Shown here piece after piece: positions 53,025 through 61,645 of a stretch of 64,000 nt of DNA. Position 1 is the stretch's first letter. Each line of letters opens with the position of its first letter. The position numbers were made by a program, and so were the translations under genes. Under the pieces are notes generated by a model. That model worked only from the letters and a program-made list of their open reading frames with translations. It had not been told where the DNA came from and made no database searches. Source of the stretch: Corynebacterium lipophiloflavum DSM 44291 (GTDB lineage: Bacteria > Actinomycetota > Actinomycetes > Mycobacteriales > Mycobacteriaceae). The stretch covers positions 680,189-744,188 of the forward strand of contig NZ_GG667192.1 of the NCBI RefSeq assembly GCF_000159635.1, in the 5' to 3' direction.

Positions 53025-53792
53025 ATGAAGCCCAGCCGGAAAGAGTCTCCTACGTTTCGCGACGCAGCGCACAGATCCGCCGCGGCGCACGCGTTTTCCC
53101 AGGGTGCGGCTCTGTACGACGACGTTCGCCCAAGCTACCCGCCGGCAATCGCCGGGCTTGTGAGCACCCCCGCCACCGTCGCCGATATCGGCTGCGGCAC
53201 CGGCAAACTCACTGAAACGCTCCTCGGCCCTGACAGACGCGTTTTCGCCTGCGATCCTTCGGCCGACATGGTCCGGGTCTTCGCCGCGCGCCTGCCGGAG
53301 GTCCCCGTGTGGCGCGCCACCGCCGAGGCCACAGCGCTTGCCGACGCCTCCGTCGACGCGCTCACCTGCGCCCAGACGTGGCACTGGGTCGACGCACACG
53401 CCGCGAGTAGGGAGGCTGACCGCGTCATTGCCCCGGGCGGGGAACTGCTGCTGTGCTGGAACACCCTTGACGTGCGCCACCCGTGGGTGCTGCGCCTGAG
53501 CCGTATCATGCACTCAGGCGACGTGCAGCGCGACGGCTTCTACCCGGAGGTAGCCGCGCCGTGGACTCTCGCGCGCGAGCACCGCGAGACGTGGCTGATG
53601 CCGATGGGCACCGATGGACTTTTCGAGCTCATGGCGACGCGCTCGTACTGGCTGCGCGCCAGCGCAGCCACCCGCGAGAAGATGCGCGCCAACCTCTCTT
53701 GGTACCTCTTTGAGCGCCTCGGATTCGATCCGGGCCAGGTGTTGCCCATTCCCTACCGCACGGATGCCTTCGTCTACCGCAGGCCGGGCTAG
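53025..53792 (+). CDS. Class I SAM-dependent methyltransferase (UbiE-like)
   Basis: The 255-residue protein has the methyltransferase-11 fold: motif I VADIGCGTGKLT (about 52-63), CDPSADM (about 76-82), QTWHWVD (about 116-122) and a hydrophobic late strand. The early block FSQGAALYDDVRPSYP is typical of actinobacterial small-molecule methyltransferases. Substrate unknown. The open frame upstream through the tRNA is ignored; ATG 53025 follows a -10 by 7 bp. Its last 4 bp overlap the convergent der. Confidence 0.9.
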   Translation: MKPSRKESPTFRDAAHRSAAAHAFSQGAALYDDVRPSYPPAIAGLVSTPATVADIGCGTGKLTETLLGPDRRVFACDPSADMVRVFAARLPEVPVWRATAEATALADASVDALTCAQTWHWVDAHAASREADRVIAPGGELLLCWNTLDVRHPWVLRLSRIMHSGDVQRDGFYPEVAAPWTLAREHRETWLMPMGTDGLFELMATRSYWLRASAATREKMRANLSWYLFERLGFDPGQVLPIPYRTDAFVYRRPG

Positions 53793-55282
53793 CGCGGTTT
53801 CTGGCGGCGCTCCCTGATGCGCACCGCGACCCGGATCGGTGTGCCGTGGTATCCGAAGCGCTCGCGGAACTTGCGCTCGAGGTATCTGCGGTAGCCGGCA
53901 TCGAGGAACCCGGTGGTAAACAGCACGATTGTCGGCGGGCGGGTGGACACCATCGTGGTGAAGAGCACGCGCGGCAGGCGGTTGTTCTTCATCGGCGGCG
54001 GGTTCGCGGCAATCGTCTCTCGTAGCCAGTTGTTGAGCTGGCCGGTGGAGATGCGCTTGTCCCAGTTCTCTAAAGCCTCGGTCATGGCGGCCTCGAGCCG
54101 GTGCAGGCCGCGGCCGGTGTCGGCTGAGATGTTGAGTTTGGTCACCCACGGCAGGTGCCCCATCATCTCGTCGAACTCGCGGTCGAAGTAGTAGCGCCGG
54201 TCCTCGTCCATCAGGTCCCACTTGTTGAAGCAGATCACCATGGCTTTTCCGGCCTCGAGCACCATGGAAATGACGCGCTGGTCCTGCTCCGAGATCTCTT
54301 GGGAGGCGTCGATTAGCACGACGCAGACCTCGGCGGCCTCAATGGTGCCGCGCGTGCGCAGCGACGCGTAGTACTCGTGCCCTCGGGCGTTTTTCACCTT
54401 CTTGCGCAGCCCCGCTGTGTCGATGAACTTCCACAGCGCCCCGTCGAGCTGGATCAGCTCATCGACCGGGTCGACGGTGGTGCCGGCGACGTTGTCCACC
54501 ACGGAACGGTTCGAGCGCGACAGCTTGTTCAGAAGGCTCGACTTGCCCACGTTGGGCCGCCCGACGATGGCCACGCGGCGCGGGCCTTCCGTGATCGAGT
54601 CCGCGGCGCGGGGAACGGCCGGGAACAGGCGCAGAATCTCGTCGAGGACATCCGCACCGCCGCGGCCGTGCAACGCCGAGACCGGCCATGGGTCACCGAG
54701 GCCGAGGGAGTAAAACTCCGCGACATCGCCCCACTGCGATTCGGATTCGAACTTGTTGGCCACCAGGATGACCGGAACGTCGGCGCGCTGCAGGTTGCGC
54801 GCCATCACCGCGTCTGTCTCCGTGATGCCTGTTTGGGAGTCGACAACCATGACGATCACGTCGGAGGTCTCCATCGCGGATTCCGACTGGTGCGCGATCG
54901 CGGCGTGGAGGCCGCGTGCATCGGGGTCCCACCCGCCGGTGTCCTGCACCCAGAAGCGGCGCCCATTCCAATCGCTGATGTAACTCACGCGGTCACGGGT
55001 CACCCCAGGGTGGTCCTCGACCACGGCTTCGCGACGCCCGATGAAACGGTTGACCAGTGTGGATTTGCCCACGTTCGGCCGCCCTACAATGGAAACGGTG
55101 GGGAGCGCCTCTTCCACCATCTCGGGCCCGGCGGCGCCGAATTCCTCTTCGAGCGCGGCCCAATCCTCGTCGTTTAGCTCGGCCTCGCCGAAGTCAGCTT
55201 CGCCGAATTCTGAGTCGTCGAACTCCGAATCGTTGAACTCGGAGTCGACGAACTCGGTTTCACATTCTTCGTGCTCGCTCAC
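53789..55282 (-). CDS. der: Ribosome-assembly GTPase Der (EngA)
   Basis: Der has two GTPase domains and matures the 50S subunit. The 497 residues show the first G1 GRPNVGKST (about 66-74), second G1 GRPNVGKSS (about 239-247), NKWD (about 354-357) in the second domain and a C-terminal KH-like domain (about 395-497). The first about 58 residues are an added acidic tail with repeated SEF/ADF/AEL units. GTG start with AAAGGAG 6 bp upstream; its stop overlaps nothing but lies against the convergent methyltransferase. The GTG overlaps the cmk stop by 4 bp. Confidence 0.96.
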   Translation of the reverse strand: MSEHEECETEFVDSEFNDSEFDDSEFGEADFGEAELNDEDWAALEEEFGAAGPEMVEEALPTVSIVGRPNVGKSTLVNRFIGRREAVVEDHPGVTRDRVSYISDWNGRRFWVQDTGGWDPDARGLHAAIAHQSESAMETSDVIVMVVDSQTGITETDAVMARNLQRADVPVILVANKFESESQWGDVAEFYSLGLGDPWPVSALHGRGGADVLDEILRLFPAVPRAADSITEGPRRVAIVGRPNVGKSSLLNKLSRSNRSVVDNVAGTTVDPVDELIQLDGALWKFIDTAGLRKKVKNARGHEYYASLRTRGTIEAAEVCVVLIDASQEISEQDQRVISMVLEAGKAMVICFNKWDLMDEDRRYYFDREFDEMMGHLPWVTKLNISADTGRGLHRLEAAMTEALENWDKRISTGQLNNWLRETIAANPPPMKNNRLPRVLFTTMVSTRPPTIVLFTTGFLDAGYRRYLERKFRERFGYHGTPIRVAVRIRERRQKPR

Positions 55283-55977
55283 AGCGCGCTCCTTTCAACC
55301 AGGGCGATCAGGGCGGCGAGCACGTCGTCGCGGTCCATCTCGGAGGTGTCGATAATGGTCGCGTCCTCGGCTGGGACGAGCGGGCTGGTGGCGCGCGTGG
55401 AGTCGAGCTCGTCGCGGCGCTGCACGTCCGCGAGAACGGTCTCGAAATCCACCTCGCGCCCGGCCGCGATGTCCTGGTCGTAGCGGCGCTTGGCCCGGAC
55501 CTCCGCTGAGGCCGTCATGAACGCCTTGACGGGTGCGTCGACAAGCACGACGGTGCCAATGTCGCGGCCTTCGACGATCGCGCGGTGCGCCTCGGCCGCA
55601 AGCTTGCGCTGCAGAGCGACGAGGTTCTCGCGCACCTGCGGGATGGCGGAGACCGCGGAGACGTTCCGGGTCACCTCGGGGCCGCGGATAATGCCCGAGA
55701 CGTCCTCGCCGCCGAGGAGGACCTCGGTGGAGTCGGGATCATCCGACACCGTCAAGGGCAATTCGCGGGTGGTCTCTACCACCGCTGCGGCGGCGGCGGG
55801 ATCGACTCCCGCGCGCAGCACCGCGAGCGTAGCCACCCGGTACATCGCGCCGGTGTCAATGTACGTCGCGTCGAGCTCTTTGGCGAGGCGGCGGCACGTC
55901 GTGGACTTGCCGGTCCCAGAAGGGCCATCAACTGCGACGATGAGCCCGCAGCCGGGCATGTTTGAAAGCGCCATCAC
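55279..55977 (-). CDS. cmk: Cytidylate kinase
   Basis: Cmk phosphorylates CMP and dCMP for nucleotide pools. The 232-residue protein has the P-loop DGPSGTGKST (about 17-26), the CMP-binding YIDTGAMYR, and VEGRDIGTVV. The GTG start overlaps the rluB stop by 4 bp; an ATG follows immediately. It is the middle of the conserved rluB-cmk-der operon. Confidence 0.96.
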   Translation of the reverse strand: MMALSNMPGCGLIVAVDGPSGTGKSTTCRRLAKELDATYIDTGAMYRVATLAVLRAGVDPAAAAAVVETTRELPLTVSDDPDSTEVLLGGEDVSGIIRGPEVTRNVSAVSAIPQVRENLVALQRKLAAEAHRAIVEGRDIGTVVLVDAPVKAFMTASAEVRAKRRYDQDIAAGREVDFETVLADVQRRDELDSTRATSPLVPAEDATIIDTSEMDRDDVLAALIALVERSAL

Positions 55978-56861
55978 ATTTCCACCGCCTTGTACAGGGA
56001 GGTCAGTTCCGCAGCGTTGAGCGCGCGTAGAGACCCCGGCTTCATGTCGCCGAGCTGCACCGTGTGCACCTTGGTGCGCACGAGGCGCTGCACCGGGTGG
56101 CCGGCGGCCTTGAGCATGCGTCGCACGATGTGCTTGCGGCCTTCGTGCAGCTCGACGCGGATGATCGACTGGCCGTTGTGGGTGTCGACGATTTGGACGT
56201 AGTCGGCCTTGGCGGGGCCGTCGTCAAGCTCGATGCCTTCGCGAAGCTTCTTCACCAGCGCGGGCTTGGCCTCGCCGAGGACGGTCGCCATGTAGGTCTT
56301 CGCGATCTCGTAGCGCGGGTGCATCAGGCGGTTCGCTAGCTCGCCGTCGTTGGTCAACAGCAGCAAGCCCTCCGTGTCGGCGTCGAGTCGACCCACGTGG
56401 AAGAGTCGCTGGCCCGAGGCCGTGCGCTCCGACAAGTAGCTGCCCACGGAGGTGCGGTCCATCTCGTCTTTCATCGTGGACTGCACGCCGCGCGGTTTGT
56501 TGAAGACGAAGTACTCAAGTTCTTCGTTGACGTTGATGCGGGTGCCATCCACCCGGATCACGTCGCGCGAGGGGTCGACGCGCATCCCCTGGGTGGTTAC
56601 GCGGGTGCCGTTGACCTCGACGCGGCCTTGGGTGATCATGATCTCAGCGTGGCGACGCGAGGCGACGCCCGCTTGGGCGAGCACCTTCTGTAGGCGCACA
56701 CCCTCGGTGGCTGGTTTCTTGTCCGACGGGTCATCCCACCAGTTGTCCTCGAGCGGGTGAGGGGTGACGTTCTGTTTCTTCGCCGGCTTCGCATAGGAGA
56801 TGTAGAACGGGTCGTTCTTCTCTCTATCCGGTGTGCCGTCTCGGCGAGCGGGGGGAGTCAT
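55974..56861 (-). CDS. rluB: 23S rRNA pseudouridine synthase (RluB-like)
   Basis: RluB isomerises a uridine near helix 90 of 23S rRNA. The 295 residues have a basic N-terminal extension of about 55 residues (KKQNVTPHPLEDNWWDDPSDKK), an S4 domain (VRLQKVLAQAGVASRRHAEI, about 55-74) and the catalytic domain with GRLDADTEGLL (Asp about 159) and KTYMATVLG. ATG 56861 has AAAGGA upstream. Confidence 0.95.
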   Translation of the reverse strand: MTPPARRDGTPDREKNDPFYISYAKPAKKQNVTPHPLEDNWWDDPSDKKPATEGVRLQKVLAQAGVASRRHAEIMITQGRVEVNGTRVTTQGMRVDPSRDVIRVDGTRINVNEELEYFVFNKPRGVQSTMKDEMDRTSVGSYLSERTASGQRLFHVGRLDADTEGLLLLTNDGELANRLMHPRYEIAKTYMATVLGEAKPALVKKLREGIELDDGPAKADYVQIVDTHNGQSIIRVELHEGRKHIVRRMLKAAGHPVQRLVRTKVHTVQLGDMKPGSLRALNAAELTSLYKAVEM

Positions 56862-56908
56862 AGTTGATCCTTTTGCAAGACTGTATGCGGTTATGAACTC
56901 CACCGACC

Positions 56909-57463
56909 CTACCAGGCATCCTCGATGGAATCGATTTCCGGAAGCAGCGGGGCGAGGTCCGGCAGGCGTTCGAGCGAGTCGATGCCGAGCAGTTCGAGGA
57001 ACAACTCGGTGGTGACGTAGCGGTGCGCCCCCGTAGCCTCGTCGGGGTCGACCTCGGAGATCAGCCCGCGCAGGGTGAGCGTCCGCATCACGCCATCGAC
57101 GTTGACGCCGCGCACGCCGGAGACCTGCGCGCGGGTCACCGGCTGGCGGTACGCCACCACCGCGAGCGTCTCAAGCGCCGCGCGAGACAGCGTCGCCTGC
57201 GCGCCGTCGACAAGAAAGGCCTCCACGGCGGCGGCGTTCTCCGCCCGCGTGTACAGCCGCCACCCCTCGGCGGTCTCTCGCAGATCCATCCCGCTGCCGC
57301 GCGCGTCGAGCTCGGCGGCCCACAGCCGCAGCTGCTTCTCGACGTCCCCGTCACCCGCATCCAACGCCCGCGCCAACGCTTCGACGGGCGCTGGGGAGTC
57401 CAGAACCAGCATCACCGACTCCAGCCGCGAGCGCAGCAGCGACACCATTGGCAGACCGTCCAT
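56909..57463 (-). CDS. scpB: Segregation and condensation protein ScpB
   Basis: ScpB is a winged-helix kleisin-associated protein that, with ScpA and SMC, compacts the chromosome. The 184 residues show two winged helices, with LDSPAPVEALARAL and TLSRAALETLAVVAYRQPVTRAQVSGVRG (two abutting motifs), and the GAHRYVTTELFLELLG end. ATG 57463 is preferred because TAGAAT is 8 bp upstream, inside the scpA stop; ATG 57448 is an alternative. The upstream frame to 57913 is spurious. Confidence 0.94.
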   Translation of the reverse strand: MDGLPMVSLLRSRLESVMLVLDSPAPVEALARALDAGDGDVEKQLRLWAAELDARGSGMDLRETAEGWRLYTRAENAAAVEAFLVDGAQATLSRAALETLAVVAYRQPVTRAQVSGVRGVNVDGVMRTLTLRGLISEVDPDEATGAHRYVTTELFLELLGIDSLERLPDLAPLLPEIDSIEDAW

Positions 57464-57471
57464 GCGCGCTG

Positions 57472-57477
57472 ATTCTA
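57472..57477 (-). promoter_or_regulatory. -10 box of scpB overlapping the scpA stop codon
   Basis: TAGAAT on the minus strand lies 8 bp before ATG 57463; its TAG is the scpA stop codon. Confidence 0.5.
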
Positions 57478-58275
57478 CGTCCAGTTGCTCGCCGCTACGA
57501 CGGCCGGGTCGACATCGCGGCCGGTCCAGGACACATCCAACGCGCCGAGCGCCTCTTCCTGGCGGGCATCGACGGCACGCGCCTTTAACAGCTCCAGCAG
57601 GGCGAGGAACGTCCCCACGATCTCGATGGAGCGGGTGCAGTCCCGTGTCAAAGCGCCGAAGGTGACCCAGTTTTGCGCGCCGGCGAGCTTGAGTGCGGCG
57701 AGGATGCGGCCGGCCTGCTCGGGCACGGATACCGCCTGGGCGTGGACGTGGTCGGTGCGCACCTGCTCGGGTGGGCTCGGGCGGAACACGCTCGCCGCGA
57801 GCACCGCAAAGCTGGCGGGGGTATGCCCGAGCGAGACCGGGGGGAGCAGGTCGGCGAACTGCTCCTCCATCGACACCGCGCGAGGGTAGCACCGCGCCGC
57901 CGTCTTCTGCCACTGGTTGAACTGTTCGGCGACCCGCTGGTAGGCGCGGTACTGCAGCAGCCGTGCGAACAGCAGGTCGCGGGACTCGAGGAGTTCGAGT
58001 GTCTCGGCGTCGCTCGTCTCCCCTCTCGGCAGCAGGCGTGCGGCCTTAAGGTCGAGCAGGGTTGCGGCAATAAGTAGGAACTCCGTGACTTCGTCAAGGC
58101 CAGAGTGTTGACCTAGCGCGCGGGTGTAGGAGATGAATTCGTCGGTGACCTCAGCGAGCGCTACCTCGGTGACGTCGAGCTTCTTCGAGCTGATCAGGTT
58201 GAGCAACAGATCGAACGGGCCCTCGAAGTTGTTCAGCACCAGGGTGAACCCGGTGATCTCGGGCTGCTCCCCCAC
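57475..58275 (-). CDS. scpA: Segregation and condensation protein ScpA (kleisin)
   Basis: ScpA bridges the heads of SMC. The 266-residue protein shows the N-terminal kleisin helix FEGPFDLLLNLISSKKLDV (about 18-36) with the SMC-neck-binding D-L-L, VTEFLLIAATLLDLKAARLLP and a C-terminal winged helix (about 190-266). GTG 58275 follows the parA stop by 2 bp; the further upstream frame is antisense-like. Translation is coupled to parA. Confidence 0.95.
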   Translation of the reverse strand: MGEQPEITGFTLVLNNFEGPFDLLLNLISSKKLDVTEVALAEVTDEFISYTRALGQHSGLDEVTEFLLIAATLLDLKAARLLPRGETSDAETLELLESRDLLFARLLQYRAYQRVAEQFNQWQKTAARCYPRAVSMEEQFADLLPPVSLGHTPASFAVLAASVFRPSPPEQVRTDHVHAQAVSVPEQAGRILAALKLAGAQNWVTFGALTRDCTRSIEIVGTFLALLELLKARAVDARQEEALGALDVSWTGRDVDPAVVAASNWT

Positions 58276-58277
58276 GG

Positions 58278-59165
58278 TTAGTTGTCCGTGCGCTCGAGCA
58301 CCTCGAGCGCGAGGTAGCGGTACTGCTCGGCGCCCTGCGAGCGCGGGGCCCACGTGATGATGGGCTCGCCGGCAACGGAGGTTTCCGGAAACCTCACGGT
58401 GCGGGTTATCACGGTGTCGAAGACGGTGTCGCCGAAGACCTCAAGCACCCGGTCCATCACCTCGCGCGCGTGGGAGGTGCGGCGGTCGAACATGGTGACC
58501 AGGATGCCCACGATCTCGAGGTCGAAGTTGATGCGGTCGCGCACCTTCTCCACTGTGTCCGTCAGCAGTGCGAGCCCGCGCAGGGAGAAGTATTCGCACT
58601 CCATGGGGATGATCACCCCGTGCGAGGCGGCGAGCGCGTTGACGGTGAGCAACCCGAGCGACGGTCCGCAGTCCAGCAGGATGATGTCGTACTCCCCGCG
58701 CACCGGGCGAAGCGCCCGGGCCAGGGTATGTTCCCGGCCTACCTCGTTAACGAGCTGAATCTCTGCGGCGGACAGGTCGATGTTAGCCGGCACGAGGTCG
58801 AGCCCGGCGACGTTGGAGTGCTTGATCGCGGCGTGGATGCTCGCCGTGTTGTCGAACAGCAGGTCGTAGACGGTGATCTGCTCCTCGTCGTGGGGTACCC
58901 CCAACCCGGCCGAGAGGGCACCCTGCGGGTCTAGGTCAACCAGCAGGACTTTACGGCCCAGCTCGGCGAGGCACGCCCCAAGGTTGATGGTGGACGTGGT
59001 TTTGCCCACCCCGCCCTTCTGGTTAACCATCGAGATCACCTTCGCGGGGCCGTGGCGGTGCAGCGGCTTAGGCTGGGGAAACTCGCGCAGAGGCCGGCCG
59101 GTGAGGCCGACTTTCGCCTCACTGGTGGCATCTGGCTCGAACAACGACTCGCTGGTCATCGCCAT
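58278..59165 (-). CDS. ParA-family chromosome-partitioning ATPase
   Basis: The 295-residue MinD/ParA-type ATPase has the deviant Walker A NQKGGVGKTT (about 47-56), VDLDPQGALSAGLG, the LLDCGPSLGLLT Walker B region and SLRGLALL. It is the scpAB-linked ParA homologue of mycolic-acid bacteria, distinct from the parAB pair at the origin; no ParB is near. Two ATGs, 59165 and 59159, share the ribosome-binding stretch GGGGAAAGG, so the start may be two codons later. Confidence 0.93.
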   Translation of the reverse strand: MAMTSESLFEPDATSEAKVGLTGRPLREFPQPKPLHRHGPAKVISMVNQKGGVGKTTSTINLGACLAELGRKVLLVDLDPQGALSAGLGVPHDEEQITVYDLLFDNTASIHAAIKHSNVAGLDLVPANIDLSAAEIQLVNEVGREHTLARALRPVRGEYDIILLDCGPSLGLLTVNALAASHGVIIPMECEYFSLRGLALLTDTVEKVRDRINFDLEIVGILVTMFDRRTSHAREVMDRVLEVFGDTVFDTVITRTVRFPETSVAGEPIITWAPRSQGAEQYRYLALEVLERTDN

Positions 59166-59268
59166 CCTTTCCCCTTTGCGCGCCTCGAGCGCACCTCGTG
59201 CGCACGAGCATGATGGATCGTGCTTGAAGTCAAGCTTACAACACTGTCATTTAGCCCGTGAACATCTT

Positions 59269-60174
59269 TCACGCGCGTGGGTGAGCCATCCGCCACACCT
59301 CGCGCAGGTTGTCCGCAGTGATGTGGGTGTAAATCTGCGTAGTGGTCACCGAGGCGTGGCCGAGCAGCTCTTGGACGGTGCGCACGTCGGCGCCTCCCTC
59401 CAGCAAATGTGTCGCAAAGGAGTGGCGCAGGGTGTGCGGGGAGATGTCCTTGGCAAGTCCCGCGCGCTCGGCCGCATCCTTAATTATTCCCCAGGCGCTT
59501 TGGCGAGACAGGGCGGTTCCCCGCCGGTTGAGGAACAGCGCGTACGTCGAGCCCTTCGCCAGCACCGGCCGTCCTCGCACCAGGTACGCATCCACCGCCT
59601 CGCGCGCATGCGATCCCAGCGGCACCAACCGTTGCTTGCTGCCTTTGCCGGTGACCGTGAGCACGTCTGCGTCGCTGGCAACGTCATCGACGACTAGGCC
59701 CAGCACCTCCGAGACGCGGGCACCGGTGGCGTAAAGCACCTCCAGAAGCGCCTTGTCCCGCAGGTCGCACGGAGTGCGCGTGGGGCAGGCGTCGAGAAGG
59801 CGCGCGACCTCATCGATCGACAGCGTATCCGGCAGCTTCTCCCCCGCACTCGGCGGCGCGACCGCGGAAGCGACATCCGCCTGGGTCAGCCCCTCCGCAA
59901 CGGCGAACTTGTGCAGGCCCCGCGCGACCACGAGCGCCCTGCCCGCCGAGGACGCGGACAGCGGTTTCGCGCGCCCGACCCCGCGGCGCAGGTCGGCGAC
60001 GTAGGCCTCGACATGGTTCGTGGAGACGTCGTCAAGCCGACTTATGCCCGCGGCCTCGAGCCAGGCGATGTAGCGCTCGACGTCGCGGCGGTAGTTGCTC
60101 AAGGTGTTGGCCGCCACGCCGCGCTCCACCGCGAGGTGGTCAAGCCACATCGTGGCTACCTGGAGCAGGTTCAT
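59269..60174 (-). CDS. xerD: Site-specific tyrosine recombinase XerD
   Basis: XerD resolves chromosome dimers at dif. The 301 residues have the SAM-like core-binding domain (about 1-85) and a catalytic domain with Arg in ATGARVSE (about 151), Lys in GKGSKQR (about 174), HTLRHSF (His-x-x-Arg, about 242-245), LLGHASV and Tyr in QIYTH (about 277). Length and the MNLLQ start are typical. Adjacent to NUDIX and recN, as in other corynebacteria. Confidence 0.95.
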   Translation of the reverse strand: MNLLQVATMWLDHLAVERGVAANTLSNYRRDVERYIAWLEAAGISRLDDVSTNHVEAYVADLRRGVGRAKPLSASSAGRALVVARGLHKFAVAEGLTQADVASAVAPPSAGEKLPDTLSIDEVARLLDACPTRTPCDLRDKALLEVLYATGARVSEVLGLVVDDVASDADVLTVTGKGSKQRLVPLGSHAREAVDAYLVRGRPVLAKGSTYALFLNRRGTALSRQSAWGIIKDAAERAGLAKDISPHTLRHSFATHLLEGGADVRTVQELLGHASVTTTQIYTHITADNLREVWRMAHPRA

Positions 60175-60185
60175 CGGGGCGGGCC

Positions 60186-60830
60186 TTACGGGAGTTTCTT
60201 CAGGTCGCTGCCGCTTCCCGAACGGCGCCGCGCCATCGAGGTGGGCCTGAGGTCAAAGGGTGCGGAGGTGTCGCGTTGCGGCGCCGCACCGTCCGCGACT
60301 GCGGCGGCCGCCAAAATCCCGGCGACCGCAATGGCGTTGGTGATCTCGCCTGCAAAGACCCTCGCGCGCGCCTCCGCGAGCGCAACCCACTCCAGCGACA
60401 TGTCGGCCTCCTCATCGTGCGCCTCCGGGCGATCCACCACGCTGAGGTTGCGCGCGGAAAAGACGCGCACGGCCTCCTCGGCGAACCCGGGCGAGGTGAC
60501 GAGGTCGACCAGGACACCCCACTCGGAGGCCTCCAACCCGGCCTCCTCGTACAGCTCGCGCTTCGCGCAGTCGAGCTCAGATTCGCCCGCGACATCCAAG
60601 ATCCCCGCGGGCAGCTCCTGCAGGCGCCGTTTCACCGAGTGGCGGTACTGCGTCACCAGCGCGACCCGGTTGTCGTCGTCGACCGCGACCACCGCCACGG
60701 CGCCGAGGTGCTCGACGATTTCACGTTTCGCCTCGCCGCCACCGGGCATGGTGACCGTGTCGCGGCGCAGCGCCAGGATGGGTGCGTCGACAAGCAGCTC
60801 GGACGATGTAACGGTGAAGTTGTGCGGCAT
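60186..60830 (-). CDS. NUDIX hydrolase (ADP-ribose pyrophosphatase-like)
   Basis: The 214-residue protein has a Nudix box in [12 protein letters not shown]...[11 protein letters not shown] (about 71-95), close to the ADP-ribose pyrophosphatase next to xerD in M. tuberculosis (GILDVAGE in place of the common spacing). It probably hydrolyses ADP-ribose or related dinucleotides. The gene begins 20 bp from the steB stop; pyrG is absent from that gap. Confidence 0.92.
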   Translation of the reverse strand: MPHNFTVTSSELLVDAPILALRRDTVTMPGGGEAKREIVEHLGAVAVVAVDDDNRVALVTQYRHSVKRRLQELPAGILDVAGESELDCAKRELYEEAGLEASEWGVLVDLVTSPGFAEEAVRVFSARNLSVVDRPEAHDEEADMSLEWVALAEARARVFAGEITNAIAVAGILAAAAVADGAAPQRDTSAPFDLRPTSMARRRSGSGSDLKKLP

Positions 60831-60850
60831 AGCTGCCTACTGTAGTGCGC

Positions 60851-61645
60851 CTAGGACAGCTCGTCGCGAAGAGTCAACACGGTATTGACGCGCCCCGCCT
60901 CGGTGTCGGCGTAGTCGACGCGGGTAGCACCCTCGCTCTCACCTGCGCCTTCGCCCGCGACAACGAGCGTACCCCCGGCTGCGTTGAAAGCTTGGGCCAT
61001 CTCAGCGAGCAGGCGGTCGGCGTAACTGGAATCCTGCGCGGGTGGACCCGTCAGCAACACGGCGGCGTCCGCAGCGGCGACGTCTTCGTCGTAGGTGAGA
61101 AAACCTGCCTGAGCCAGTGTCTCGAGGAGGAACTCGCGGTCAGTGGCGGTTGCCTCCCCCAGTGCCGCGGCGAACGCCTCGCCTGCGTGGACGCCGGGCG
61201 AGCGGTTGTCCACGGAGAGTTGAGCTCCGGCGGGCAGGGTGCTGGAGATGATGGTGCTCAGCTCGTTCGCCGCGTCCTGGGAGGTGAACTTGTCGGTCAA
61301 GGTGATCGTGCCGGCGTTGTCCGCACCCGCGGTGTTGATCAGCCAGTGCTGCTTGTCCGCGCTGTCGTCGTCGACGCCCGCCGCGCGTATCATCACGATC
61401 GCTGTGCCCTCGAGCTCGCCGGCGACCATTTCCTCGGCCTGCGTCGCCAGTACCTCGTTCGCCGCGGCGGCTTCAGCCTCGGCGGACTGCGCGCGCGGGT
61501 CAAGGCCTTGGGGCTCGCTTGTCGACGCCCCACCCAACGCCGCCATCGCGGGCGCGATCAGCAGCACCCCGAGAGCAAGGCCGGCGGCGAGGCCCCATCC
61601 GAGGCCCGCGGCGACAAATCCCGGGCTTGATGTCTTCTGCCTCAT
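60851..61645 (-). CDS. steB: SteB/MctB-family membrane-anchored protein
   Basis: This is the homologue of Rv1698, first described as the mycobacterial copper transporter MctB and linked in corynebacteria to SteA in cell separation (RipC-FtsEX pathway). The 264-residue protein has one N-terminal hydrophobic segment (about 10-35) and a long extracellular region with a coiled-coil-like start (about 48-75). Its ATG directly follows the TAA of steA, so the two are translated together. The cell-separation role is the more likely of the two. Confidence 0.88.
   Translation of the reverse strand: MRQKTSSPGFVAAGLGWGLAAGLALGVLLIAPAMAALGGASTSEPQGLDPRAQSAEAEAAAANEVLATQAEEMVAGELEGTAIVMIRAAGVDDDSADKQHWLINTAGADNAGTITLTDKFTSQDAANELSTIISSTLPAGAQLSVDNRSPGVHAGEAFAAALGEATATDREFLLETLAQAGFLTYDEDVAAADAAVLLTGPPAQDSSYADRLLAEMAQAFNAAGGTLVVAGEGAGESEGATRVDYADTEAGRVNTVLTLRDELS

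Noticed and set aside
51882-53792. 636-codon open frame spanning tRNA-Pro and the methyltransferase
   Set aside because: It reads through a tRNA, its terminator and the antisense kinase gene. Only the part from 53025 matches a protein family and has a promoter.
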